Below, one piece after another: positions 1 to 8,232 of a DNA stretch of 30,426 bases (within the stretch, counting starts at the first letter, position 1; every line of letters begins with the position of its first letter). The notes beneath the pieces are model-generated. The model was not told where the DNA came from, did not search any database, and saw only the letters and a program-made list of their open reading frames with translations. The position numbers were made by a program, and so were the translations under genes. Location of the stretch: positions 1 through 30,426 of the forward strand of contig CALCYA010000003.1 of assembly GCA_937906165.1 (NCBI GenBank), written 5' to 3'. The DNA is from an uncultured Bacteroidales bacterium. Its GTDB lineage: Bacteria; Bacteroidota; Bacteroidia; Bacteroidales; Bacteroidaceae.

Positions 1-95
1 GATTAAGGGTAAGTTGTATAAAAGAATATAAGAGATTGTTTAATGTTTTGTCTGTATTAAAAAGATATTCCCCTATGGTTTGCAGGTGAACCCCG

Positions 96-246
96 AAAGG
101 GGTACTTCTTTTTTGCAATGGTCCTTTTGACTCCACTTGCTGTTCGCAACCCAAGCGGTGTGACTTACAGCCACACTGCGCTTGACCTATTGCTGCAAGT
201 GTCGTCTAAAGGGGTACTTTTTTTTGCAAAAAAGAAGTACCCCTTT
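96..246. repeat. MITE-like element with 23-bp perfect inverted ends
   Basis: Bases 96-118 and 224-246 are exact reverse complements (23 of 23), each containing the core GGGGTAC next to a run of T/A and ending GCAA. A third, slightly altered copy of the arm begins at 208, so 208-247 alone also folds into a tight hairpin. Between the arms lies a segment (127-198) that is related to another repeat at 20073-20191. No transposase is present and there is no open frame of note. The best reading is a non-autonomous mobile or REP-like repeat downstream of the leftward MFS gene; it could alternatively act as a transcription terminator or RNA-stabilising hairpin. No obvious target-site duplication was seen. 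Confidence 0.6.
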
Positions 247-501
247 TCACAAAGAGATACTTCCAACATTTACTAAACAACTAAGAAAAAACTATACTAT
301 CATTGTGCCTTTAACAAAGCATAGGCAAATATATCTATTTAAAATTTAAAAAGCAACATAAATTGGGGAAATTAACACAAACATGTCAATAAATTCAACA
401 ATCGATTATTTTTATACCATTAAAACCACTGGCACAAAAAAAATCACACTTTCAAATCCCGCATAAATATACAGATACACAAAACAACTATGCAAAACCC
501 A
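247..501. other. AT-rich intergenic region without a gene
   Basis: This stretch between the inverted-repeat element and the stop of the MFS gene has no frame of more than a few dozen codons on either strand and no recognisable RNA. It is AT-rich. The only structured signal is a possible leftward promoter at 326-356. No clear rho-independent terminator for the MFS gene was found here. Confidence 0.5.
326..356 (-). promoter_or_regulatory. Possible Bacteroidota-type promoter reading leftward
   Basis: On the minus strand TTG (354-356) is separated by 20 bases from TATATTTG (326-333), matching the TAnnTTTG -7 box. Transcription would leave the window leftward through the inverted-repeat element. 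No gene start is visible between it and base 1, so the target, if any, is outside the window. AT-rich DNA makes chance matches likely. Confidence 0.3.
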
Positions 502-1713
502 TTACCTGAGCCTGTGCCTCATGAAATGTTTTGAAACAAACAATACAAAATATATCAGTGATGCGAAGACCAATATTGCACTGAATGTAAAACTGCCTGA
601 ATAACCGTTCACTGACAATGCTCCGCCCAACAGCATTCCCGCTCCAATACCGACATCCCATCCGGTGAGATAAGTGGCATTGGCTGTGGCACGACGTGAA
701 TGCGGCGCCATATTAATAAATAAGGTATTGAACGCTGGGAATATTGTTCCGAAACCGTAACCGATGAAAAATGCCGAGAGGAAATACAACGCAAAGCCCG
801 CAGTGAAGTCAAAGCCACACACAGCAGCCAACAGAGCCTCACCGATGACTCCCAAAAGCGCAATGACGATACCGCGCGAGATTGTCTGCGTTATATAACC
901 TTTATCCACCCTCTTGCCCGAAATGAGACGAGACACTATAAGTCCTGCACCCTGGACTGTAAAGAAAAACCCTACCCCTTCGGTTATGCCCACCTCAGCA
1001 GCATATATTGCAATATAGCTCGATGTCATGCCGTACGGTATTGCAAGCATGAAGAAGGCCAACGAAGCCGGAATACCCTCAAGCAGAATAAAGCGGTCGA
1101 TAGAGAACACCTTACCGATTTTCTCTATAGGCTGACGCCACTTAACTTTGACGATTGAGGCAAACAGCAAACCGATACAGGCAGTGAGCAAAGCGGCAAA
1201 GAAGAGTCGGTTATAACTGCCGCCCTCAATAAGGAACAAACCAGTCATAGGACCGAAGGCCATAGCAAGATTATTTGTCACACCAAAATACCCCAGTCCC
1301 TCGCCACGGCGCGATGACGGCATGATATCTATCACCAAAGTATTTCCCGTTGTGTTCAACGCACCGAACGCAAAGCCGTGCACCACACGCAACAGGATAA
1401 AGAACAAAATTTCGGAATAGACAAACAGATAGCCCACAAAAGAGAGCGCAAACAGAACGTATGATATGAGGTACACTTTCTTTCGCGGAAACACATCGGC
1501 CACAAAACCCGCGAACGGACGTATACACAGCACTGCCAAAACATAACAGGAGAGCACAAGTCCCACGATATCAGGCTCAAGCCCGAAGTTGTCCACAAGA
1601 TAGAAAGGAAGTGTAGGCACAAGCAAGAAGAACGAAAATGCGGTAAGGAAATTCGCCAGACACATATATATGTAGCTTCTTGTAAAAAGCCTATCTTTAA
1701 CAGCTGCATCCAT
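502..1713 (-). CDS. Major facilitator superfamily transporter
   Basis: This is a 403-residue integral membrane protein with about 12 hydrophobic segments, the usual length for MFS antiporters. The loop between segments 2 and 3 carries the MFS signature A in the form GFVADVFPRKK (residues 69-79), with the conserved G, D and R/K positions; RVVHGFAFGA near residue 110 fits the segment-4 region. Family membership is clear, but the substrate cannot be read from the sequence; drug or sugar efflux are both common for this branch. The ATG start at 1713 is the first in frame and a -7 box lies about 25 bases upstream. It stands alone: the upstream gene ends in its own terminator at 1796-1824. Confidence 0.88.
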   Translation of the reverse strand: MDAAVKDRLFTRSYIYMCLANFLTAFSFFLLVPTLPFYLVDNFGLEPDIVGLVLSCYVLAVLCIRPFAGFVADVFPRKKVYLISYVLFALSFVGYLFVYSEILFFILLRVVHGFAFGALNTTGNTLVIDIMPSSRRGEGLGYFGVTNNLAMAFGPMTGLFLIEGGSYNRLFFAALLTACIGLLFASIVKVKWRQPIEKIGKVFSIDRFILLEGIPASLAFFMLAIPYGMTSSYIAIYAAEVGITEGVGFFFTVQGAGLIVSRLISGKRVDKGYITQTISRGIVIALLGVIGEALLAAVCGFDFTAGFALYFLSAFFIGYGFGTIFPAFNTLFINMAPHSRRATANATYLTGWDVGIGAGMLLGGALSVNGYSGSFTFSAILVFASLIYFVLFVSKHFMRHRLR

Positions 1714-1736
1714 AGTGACAAATCATTTGTTCAACG

Positions 1737-1744
1737 CAAAATTA
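1737..1744 (-). promoter_or_regulatory. -7 box of the MFS gene
   Basis: On the minus strand the sequence TAATTTTG matches the Bacteroidota TAnnTTTG box, about 24 bases before the MFS start codon. No good TTTG -33 element is seen at the usual spacing, so the call is tentative. Confidence 0.4.
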
Positions 1745-1795
1745 GGAAAAAAGCAGAAAACATATACAGGAAAACCACAAAAAGAATAACGGCAA

Positions 1796-1824
1796 ATAAA
1801 AAAGGCAACACCTACTGTTGCCTT
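1796..1824 (-). terminator. Rho-independent terminator of the MORN-yhcH-glgB operon
   Basis: A 9-bp perfect stem (1802-1810 with 1816-1824, AAGGCAACA/TGTTGCCTT) and a 5-base loop are followed on the minus strand by a T-run (TTTTTTATTT). It sits 47 bases after the stop of the 382-aa membrane protein and upstream of the MFS promoter, separating the two transcription units. Confidence 0.8.
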
Positions 1825-1870
1825 CTGTATAACACCTTGTAGCCATTTCTGCCCTTTAGGGCTTTCATTA

Positions 1871-3019
1871 TTATCTGCCGTAGAGGAAATACCACCAATA
1901 TGTCTTTCCGAACTCCTTGCGCACATAATTGTTGCGCACCAGCGCATCGTCATATTTGCGTTCCACCTCGCGGAGCCTGCCGAACATCTGCTGCAATGTA
2001 TCACTCTCGAGTTCGAGTGAATAATCATCGGTAAACTCCGAGCACAGCAACAGAGCCTCGCGGTAATGTTTGGGCAGGCTGTCCGGGTTGTAGTTGCCGC
2101 ACAATCTTGCAAGCTCGTCCTTGAATTCGACAAGCTGCCTGTCGAGCAGAAGCCCTGACAGATAGTAATCCTTTGCCACACTGCCCAAGGAATCAATATC
2201 CGCAACGCGCTTCAGATACTGCATCGCAGTCTCTCCGGTACTTGGAGCTGCTCCAATGAGGGAATACACACTATCGGCCAGCAGCGGTGAATCCTGCACT
2301 GGTGACGGCATGAGACCTCTTGAGCCGTAATACTGCGGAAATTCGAACATACGTTCACCCAGCTTATCATCGGCAGCAAGGATATATGCACGCATTGCAG
2401 TGAGCTGCGGCGATGCATCGAGCGACTTGCGCCCCACGGCAAGAGCTCCGTCAACATTGCCTCTACTGTAGCGCACTGCCACAAGAGCCTCTCTCTTGAG
2501 GTTTTCCTCACCATTGGACAATGTTCCGGCCAAACAAAAGAGAATAACAAAAAGGATGAGGTTCCTCCATATTATCCTGTTGGCACTCATTGCCATGTTC
2601 TTGATTTTCTCGAAGAGCACACGTTGAAGGACAAACGAGAATATTGCATAAAGCAACATCCCGACAATAAAAATCACAATCCACCCGGTGTATGATCTCT
2701 CGCCAAAGTAAAGCGTGCGGTCAATGTCGGTCACAAAGGACAACAACAGCGTCGACGGCAGATAAGCCATTGCAGTCCACTCGCGCTGGAATTTTGCGAA
2801 GCGGTTCAGCCAAAGAGCAAGGATTGTAAGCACTGCCGATATTATTCCACCTACAATGTAACTGTTGAAATTAAGTTTGCCTGTGGCTACGTGGTTATAA
2901 AGCACCTCGATGAGCGGTGCCTGATATACTGCTACAAAGAAAAAAGCAAACGCAGCAAAGAGAGTGACACAGATTGATGCCACTACCCTTTGCAAGCGTT
3001 TTTCTTCATTACCTCTCAT
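1871..3019 (-). CDS. Membrane protein of unknown function with helical C-terminal domain
   Basis: This is a 382-residue protein. The N-terminal half has about five hydrophobic segments (roughly residues 12-32, 52-72, 83-98, 111-133 and 151-168). The rest is a soluble, mostly helical region with TPR-like alternation (SRGNVDGALAVGRKSLDASPQL around 185-206) and an aromatic tail, KTYWWYFLYGR. I do not recognise a named family with certainty; it resembles conserved Bacteroidales membrane proteins of unknown function. The ATG overlaps the glgB stop codon by one base (TAATG), so translation is probably coupled. It is the last gene of a four-gene operon and is followed by a good terminator. Its position suggests a role near glycogen or envelope metabolism, but that is only inference. 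Confidence 0.72.
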   Translation of the reverse strand: MRGNEEKRLQRVVASICVTLFAAFAFFFVAVYQAPLIEVLYNHVATGKLNFNSYIVGGIISAVLTILALWLNRFAKFQREWTAMAYLPSTLLLSFVTDIDRTLYFGERSYTGWIVIFIVGMLLYAIFSFVLQRVLFEKIKNMAMSANRIIWRNLILFVILFCLAGTLSNGEENLKREALVAVRYSRGNVDGALAVGRKSLDASPQLTAMRAYILAADDKLGERMFEFPQYYGSRGLMPSPVQDSPLLADSVYSLIGAAPSTGETAMQYLKRVADIDSLGSVAKDYYLSGLLLDRQLVEFKDELARLCGNYNPDSLPKHYREALLLCSEFTDDYSLELESDTLQQMFGRLREVERKYDDALVRNNYVRKEFGKTYWWYFLYGR

Positions 3020-5025
3020 TATTCCTTATTCTTCTTGAGCACGAGTGCTGTACGTGCAGGCAGATAGAGCATGAGCCAGCCCTTCTTGCGACGTGCGTGC
3101 AACCTGTCATACTGTGTAAAATGGGTCTGTGTCTCATCGACAAGGGCATTACCGCCAAAGCGTGCATTGTCGGTATTGAGGACAATATTGTATGAACCCT
3201 CGGGAACCAACAAGCCGTAATCGGTGAACGAGCGGTTGTGGCTGAAGTTGAACACGAAGATTAGGTCCTTACGTGAGAAAGCAAGCACCTGGTCACCGTC
3301 GTTGTGCCATATCTCCTGAACAGGACGGTTCTGGAAGTTGCGCACATCACCTATAAGCTCAATCATCGCCTTGTCGAACTCACCCAGCAGAGTGTAGTTG
3401 TAGTTTGGATTATCTACCAGGCTCCACTGGCGGCGTGCATATTTGTGGCTCCAACCGTTACCCTCGCGCGGGAAGTCAATCCACTCGGGATGTCCGAACT
3501 CGTTACCCATAAAGTTGAGGTAACCGCCATTGATGGTAGATAGTGTCATCAGACGGATCATCTTGTGCAATGCGATACCGCGTGATACCATATATGTCTC
3601 GTCACCGCGGTTGAAGTGCCAGTACATATCGGAGTCGATAAGACGGAAGATGATCGTCTTGTCGCCTACAAGTGCCTGGTCATGACTCTCGGCGTATGAG
3701 ATTGTCTTCTCATCCTTGCGACGGTTGGTGAGCTCCCAGAAAATCTCCGAAGGCTTCCAGTCCTCGTCCTTGCGTTCCTTGATGATCTTGATCCAGAAAT
3801 CAGGGATATTCATCGCCATACGGTAGTCGAAGCCGTAACCGCCGTCCTCAATGGGGGCAGCAAGACCCGGCATACCCGACACCTCCTCGGCAATTGTAAT
3901 TGCCTTGGGGTTAACCTCGTGGATAAGACGGTTGGCAAGTGTCAGATAGCAGATAGCATCGCCGTTCTGACCTAAATTGTAATAGTCGCCGTAACCGCAG
4001 AAAGCCTCACCCAGACCATGGCTATAGTATATCATTGAAGTCACACCGTCGAAACGGAAACCGTCGAACTTGAACTCCTCAAGCCAATATTTGCAGTTGG
4101 AAAGCAGGAAGTGTACAACCTCGTTCTTTCCGTAGTCGAAGCAGAGTGAATCCCATGCGCTGTGTATGCGCTTGTCGTCACCATAGAAATACTGTGCAGG
4201 GTCACCGTCGAGCAAACCAAGGCCTTCGTTCTCGTTCTTTACAGCATGAGAGTGTACAAGGTCCATAATCACAGCTATACCCATTCCGTGAGCCGCATCA
4301 ATGAGTTCCTTCAACTCCTCGGGAGTACCGAAGCGTGAAGACGCGGCAAAGAAACTTGAAACATGGTAACCGAAGCTACCGTAATACGGGTGCTCCTGAA
4401 TAGCCATAATCTGTATGCAGTTGTAACCGTCGGCGGCGATACGTGGAAGTACCTTCTCGCGGAACTCGCGGTAAGTACCCACCTTTTCCTCTTCCTGTGC
4501 CATACCTATGTGGCACTCATAGATGAGCAACGGAGTACGCTTTGGAGTGAACTTCTTGTGCTTGAACTGATACTCCTCCTCGGGAGCCCATACCTGGGCA
4601 CTGAATATCTTTGTAGCCTCGTCCTGCACCACTCTGCGCACCCAAGCCGGGATACGCTCGCCACAACCGCCCTTCCAATAGACTTTCATCTTATAGTGCT
4701 GGCCGTGAGCAAGTGCCTTTTTGGGCAATCTACGCTCCCATACACCACCTGCAAGCTGCTTCAGCTCATACTCGGGACGCTCTTCCCAGTTTGAGAAGTC
4801 ACCAATGAGGACAATCTTTGTTGCATTGGGAGCCCACTCACGGAAGACCCAACCGGTAGATGTCCTGTGCAGACCAAAATAAAGATAACCCGAAGCGAAG
4901 CTCGACAGAGTCTGTCGGCCGTTCTTTGTAAACTCTTTCTCTCTCTGGAGAAAATAGCGGTGGCGTCCTTCGATACTAAGGTTGTAGGGAGCCAGATAAG
5001 CATCGCGTTCTACAAGTTTCAGCAT
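3019..5025 (-). CDS. glgB: 1,4-alpha-glucan (glycogen) branching enzyme, eukaryote-type GH13
   Basis: This 668-residue enzyme cuts alpha-1,4-glucan chains and rejoins them as alpha-1,6 branches in glycogen; it is cytoplasmic and has no signal peptide. An N-terminal CBM48 domain (about residues 50-120; GWVFREWAPNA) precedes the GH13 barrel. Catalytic residues are visible: nucleophile D326 in FDGFRFDGV, acid/base E380 in ITIAEEVSGMP, and D449 in SHDQ. The wording of these motifs (EHPYYGSFGYHVSSFFAAS, AESHDQALVGDK, NFMGNEFGHPEW) matches animal and yeast GBE1 far better than E. coli GlgB, and the length is that of the eukaryotic form. The upstream yhcH gene ends 56 bases before the start; the downstream gene overlaps the stop. 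Confidence 0.95.
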   Translation of the reverse strand: MLKLVERDAYLAPYNLSIEGRHRYFLQREKEFTKNGRQTLSSFASGYLYFGLHRTSTGWVFREWAPNATKIVLIGDFSNWEERPEYELKQLAGGVWERRLPKKALAHGQHYKMKVYWKGGCGERIPAWVRRVVQDEATKIFSAQVWAPEEEYQFKHKKFTPKRTPLLIYECHIGMAQEEEKVGTYREFREKVLPRIAADGYNCIQIMAIQEHPYYGSFGYHVSSFFAASSRFGTPEELKELIDAAHGMGIAVIMDLVHSHAVKNENEGLGLLDGDPAQYFYGDDKRIHSAWDSLCFDYGKNEVVHFLLSNCKYWLEEFKFDGFRFDGVTSMIYYSHGLGEAFCGYGDYYNLGQNGDAICYLTLANRLIHEVNPKAITIAEEVSGMPGLAAPIEDGGYGFDYRMAMNIPDFWIKIIKERKDEDWKPSEIFWELTNRRKDEKTISYAESHDQALVGDKTIIFRLIDSDMYWHFNRGDETYMVSRGIALHKMIRLMTLSTINGGYLNFMGNEFGHPEWIDFPREGNGWSHKYARRQWSLVDNPNYNYTLLGEFDKAMIELIGDVRNFQNRPVQEIWHNDGDQVLAFSRKDLIFVFNFSHNRSFTDYGLLVPEGSYNIVLNTDNARFGGNALVDETQTHFTQYDRLHARRKKGWLMLYLPARTALVLKKNKE

Positions 5026-5081
5026 AATTGCAAAATTTTGAAGCGTTATAGTTAATTATATGTTTTTTTTTGTTCGGTAAG

Positions 5082-5528
5082 TCAGATTGCGACCTTCACA
5101 ACCACCTTCTTCACTGCCACAGGAGTTATAGCAGGAGCGTGACCGTCCTGTGGGAAGAAAATAACAAACTGGTCGTTCTTTACATTGAAATAGTCCCTTG
5201 CTGCAATTGTCGCAGGATAAAGGGCATAATCATCGCTCTCCACATAATCGGGTTCGGGAAGCTCGCAAAGAGGAGTATAACCCATAACCTCGTTACCGGA
5301 GATAGGCACCTGGATATCGATATAGCGACGATGTATCTCAATGCACGCCTCTTCCTTGGCCTTGGGCTTGACCTCCATCACGTTTGCATATACCAGGTCA
5401 CCGCATATCTCGTTGCGGCCCAATGGCAGATTGGCAAGGTCGCTGTTCTTCAAAAACTCTATTGCCTTTGCAAAGTTAGGATTTAGTTCTTTGTAGCAAT
5501 CCAAATTCTTCAATGAATCCAAAATCAT
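5082..5528 (-). CDS. YhcH/YjgK/YiaL family (DUF386) cupin-like protein
   Basis: This 148-residue protein is of the usual length for the family that includes YhcH of sialic-acid operons and EbgC. The family signature is clear at residues 64-73 (EIHRRYIDIQ), and a second candidate metal ligand, H130, lies in FFPQDGHAP; with E64 and H66 these would form the metal site in the beta-barrel. Members are thought to act on free sugars, for example as anomerases, but biochemical roles are poorly settled. There are no sialic-acid genes here; the gene lies between a MORN protein (19-base gap) and glgB (56-base gap), so a sugar or glucan link is plausible. The cytoplasmic location is inferred from the lack of a signal peptide. 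Confidence 0.85.
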   Translation of the reverse strand: MILDSLKNLDCYKELNPNFAKAIEFLKNSDLANLPLGRNEICGDLVYANVMEVKPKAKEEACIEIHRRYIDIQVPISGNEVMGYTPLCELPEPDYVESDDYALYPATIAARDYFNVKNDQFVIFFPQDGHAPAITPVAVKKVVVKVAI

Positions 5529-5547
5529 AGCCGTATTGTTTTATTTG

Positions 5548-6768
5548 TTATTGTTCTGCATTTCCTGAATTGTAGACACACTCTCGGACAACTTTCCCGT
5601 CCTTGTCCTTGACAATGAACTTACCGTGTCTCATTCCGTTCTCGAATGTTCCCTCATAACGCGTACCGCTCTTGTCCTCGGCAACACCTACACCATGCTC
5701 AAGACCGTCAAGGAAACCGCCTTTGTATTTGACACCATTGCTTTTGCGCATTATTCCGGTACCGTTCATGGTGTCATCTTTCCAGTCGCCCTCATATACA
5801 TCACCGTTGCCCCAGGTATATTTTCCCTTACCGCAACGCAGGTCACCTTTCCAGCCGCCCTCGTACACTGCACCGCCTGGAAAGAGCATCTTGCCGTATC
5901 CCTCGCGGACACCATCCTTGAAGTCGCCGGCATAAAATGACCCGTCGGCATATGTATATTTTCCGTGTCCGTTGAATTCACCGGCCTTGAACATACCCAT
6001 GTATTTATCACCGTTGGCATAACTCAATGTTCCGTTGCCGTCGTAAAGATTGTTCAGCCATGCGCCATCATATTCTGTACTGTCGGCAGCTGTGTATACA
6101 CCATGGCCGGAACGCTTTCCGTCGACCCAGGCACCAATATATCTGCTATTGTCGGGCCACACGAAAGTACCCATACCATTCCGTTTGTCATTCTTCCACT
6201 CTCCGACATACGATGCTCCTTCAGCAAAAAAATAGCTTCCTGAGCCCGAGCGTTCATCCTCGACCCAGAAGCCTACATAAAAATCGCCGTTGGGATAATC
6301 CATCCGTCCGTAGCCGTGCTGATAGTCACTCTCCCACTTTCCTGTATACTTGCGACCATCGGAGAAGGTATACACGCCTTCACCGTGCTGGTGCCCGTCC
6401 TTGAATTCACCCACGTAACGTTCACCATCCTTGAAACGATACTCTCCCTTGCCGTTACGCAAGCCTTTTACAAAGCCGCCCTCGTATATGTCACCATTCT
6501 TGTAGATAGCCTTACCCTGGCCATGAGGACGCTTACCCTTCATTTCACCCACATACACGGTACCATCCTTGAGAGTCAAGGCCTGGACATTCTTTTTTTG
6601 AGTATTTTTTTTATCTACAGAATCCACAGGCTGTGCCTGTTTCTCGCTGTTCACAAGATTAGTAAGCGGCGAAAGACCGTCTTTAACAGCATCAACAAAT
6701 GATTGGGCCTGGGCTGTACCACCAAGCGCAAGTGATAATATAAAAATTGAAATTGCTTTTTTTGTCAT
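5548..6768 (-). CDS. Exported MORN-repeat protein with 14 repeats
   Basis: This 406-residue protein starts with a signal peptide (residues 1-22, ending TAQAQ). A short linker (about 23-71) follows, and then 14 consecutive MORN repeats from residue 72 to about 393, almost all exactly 23 residues long and starting Y-x-G-x-[FWM]. The fourteenth is degenerate. MORN arrays form extended beta sheets that bind lipids or proteins; the partner cannot be told from sequence. It is the first gene of an apparent operon with yhcH, glgB and a membrane protein. An export signal next to cytoplasmic glycogen genes is odd. The repeat DNA has a 69-base period, which explains open shadow frames on the other strand. 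The start is the first ATG with a promoter about 70 bases upstream. Confidence 0.9.
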   Translation of the reverse strand: MTKKAISIFILSLALGGTAQAQSFVDAVKDGLSPLTNLVNSEKQAQPVDSVDKKNTQKKNVQALTLKDGTVYVGEMKGKRPHGQGKAIYKNGDIYEGGFVKGLRNGKGEYRFKDGERYVGEFKDGHQHGEGVYTFSDGRKYTGKWESDYQHGYGRMDYPNGDFYVGFWVEDERSGSGSYFFAEGASYVGEWKNDKRNGMGTFVWPDNSRYIGAWVDGKRSGHGVYTAADSTEYDGAWLNNLYDGNGTLSYANGDKYMGMFKAGEFNGHGKYTYADGSFYAGDFKDGVREGYGKMLFPGGAVYEGGWKGDLRCGKGKYTWGNGDVYEGDWKDDTMNGTGIMRKSNGVKYKGGFLDGLEHGVGVAEDKSGTRYEGTFENGMRHGKFIVKDKDGKVVRECVYNSGNAEQ

Positions 6769-6838
6769 ATCTTAATCCTGCGGGAAAGCTTTCATCTGCA
6801 AGCAAAGAAGGACCCACACATACCTTCCGCATCAAATA

Positions 6839-6869
6839 CAAAGATAATAACAAAGTTGAGAAACAACAA
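6839..6869 (-). promoter_or_regulatory. Promoter of the MORN-yhcH-glgB operon
   Basis: On the minus strand a TTG (867-869 of the 6 kb block, i.e. 6867-6869) stands 20 bases before TATCTTTG (6839-6846), an exact TAnnTTTG box. The start codon is about 70 bases further on, giving a leader of ordinary length. Confidence 0.6.
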
Positions 6870-6919
6870 TTATGTTGTATTTATTTTAGAAAAATTTTAA
6901 AAACATGACACTATCGTCA

Positions 6920-6943
6920 GGAAAGGGAAAGGGAAAGGGAAAG
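6920..6943 (-). repeat. Four tandem GGAAAG units
   Basis: GGAAAG is repeated exactly four times between the MORN promoter and the stop of the M16 gene. The plus strand has runs of GG, GGG, GGG and GGG spaced by AAA, a purine-only tract. On the minus strand a weak TGAC/GTCA hairpin and a T-run follow, which might help terminate the M16 transcript. Confidence 0.7.
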
Positions 6944-6953
6944 CGCAAACGAA

Positions 6954-8222
6954 TTATTCACCCACCACAATCTCTATCATCTCATTTCGGTCGAGCACCT
7001 CTTTTGCGACACGCTGCAGGTCGGCAACAGCCACACTCCTCACCGTTTCAAGATATTTGTTAACCGACTCAAATGATTCCCCTGACAACCAAGCGTTTAT
7101 AAAGACCTCCGATTTCGCGAACCGTTCCTCATATTCGCGGCATAACTCGCCAAGTATATAATTGCGCACAAGCTCAACCTCCGCCTCTGGTATCGGTTCA
7201 TCAACAAGTCTGCGAAGTTCTTTGTAGACCTCTTTGACAAGAGATTCCACATTGGCATTGCCGGTTTCTGATGTTATCATGAATGCGTTACGCCGTCCAT
7301 ATGCATCCATTTCCGCCTCAATATGATATGTATATCCGTTCTCTTCGCGAACATTGCTCATAAGGCGGCTGCCGAAGTAACCGCCCAAAAGCACAGTAAG
7401 GAAACGGAATATACAATAGTCGGGATGGGACGAATCCATTGACATGAAACCTATCTTCACACAACTCTGCATTGCTCCTTCCACAGTCACTTTACGTCTG
7501 CCATAAAGCGAACAGGGCGGAGCCACAACCACATCCGGTAATAACGAACCGGCACCCCACTCCTCTTTACCGAAGCTATCCTGCAACGTGCCCAGCATCA
7601 CATCATCGAACTCCCCTGCAACAAAAATGGAACAGTTATGGCTGTTGTACACCTTGGCATAGTAGTCAAGCAGGTCACCACGTGTGATTGCATCATAGTC
7701 CTCGGGACATACAATGTGCGCCAGAGGATGCCCCTCACCCCACAGCGAGTTCTCGAAATAGCGCTGCGACACGACATCCACCTTATGGCTGTTGACCATA
7801 AAATAGGATTTGTTCGTCCTTTTTACCGTCTCAAGATTATCAACCGGGAAATAAGGCCTTTTTATCAATGTCTCAATCAACTCAACGAGCGGCAGGAAAT
7901 GCTTCGACATTGTATACAGAGTCAAGTGGTTGCACCCTTGCGAGGAGTACATGTCCACCCATGCTCCATAGTAATCGAGTTTCCTTGAAATATCATCGGC
8001 CGAAAGGCCGCCTGCCCCCTCACGGAGCATACGGTTCACGAACATCGCCTGCAAAGGTTTATCCTGTACGCCATAACCACCTTTAAACAGGATATCCAAA
8101 CGTACAACCCCCTTACGCATGCCCGTCAGTCCATACAAAGGCACACCGTTCGGCATCACCTTCATGCAAGGCAACGTCAAGTCGGAAACACTTACCGGTT
8201 TAATCTCTGGGGCTGCGTTCAC
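6954..8222 (-). CDS. M16-family peptidase homologue lacking the zinc motif
   Basis: This 422-residue protein has the two-domain M16B fold: the N-terminal part (about 20-220) and the C-terminal part (about 225-420), which contains YFGSRLMSNVREENGYTYHI, the conserved R/Y substrate-contact region. The catalytic HxxEH is absent; the aligned residues 60-64 are MFVNR, so H, E and H are all replaced. Such proteins are usually the non-catalytic partner of an active M16 subunit, but none is encoded nearby. A longer open frame begins inside kdsB at 8357; I chose GTG at 8222, 10 bases after the kdsB stop, with AAGAAG upstream, because homology begins just after it. There is no signal peptide from this start. 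It is the last gene of the PBP1A-kdsB cluster. Confidence 0.8.
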   Translation of the reverse strand: MNAAPEIKPVSVSDLTLPCMKVMPNGVPLYGLTGMRKGVVRLDILFKGGYGVQDKPLQAMFVNRMLREGAGGLSADDISRKLDYYGAWVDMYSSQGCNHLTLYTMSKHFLPLVELIETLIKRPYFPVDNLETVKRTNKSYFMVNSHKVDVVSQRYFENSLWGEGHPLAHIVCPEDYDAITRGDLLDYYAKVYNSHNCSIFVAGEFDDVMLGTLQDSFGKEEWGAGSLLPDVVVAPPCSLYGRRKVTVEGAMQSCVKIGFMSMDSSHPDYCIFRFLTVLLGGYFGSRLMSNVREENGYTYHIEAEMDAYGRRNAFMITSETGNANVESLVKEVYKELRRLVDEPIPEAEVELVRNYILGELCREYEERFAKSEVFINAWLSGESFESVNKYLETVRSVAVADLQRVAKEVLDRNEMIEIVVGE

Positions 8223-8232
8223 AGGGCGCTTC

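Noticed and set aside
1..31. End of a plus-strand gene at the left edge (short frame ending IKGKLYKRI)
   Set aside because: Nine codons before a stop are too few to support a gene, and another frame is open longer.
5626..6702. Several open frames opposite and within the MORN gene
   Set aside because: The 69-base period of the MORN repeats keeps other frames open; they show only low-complexity repeats of no family.
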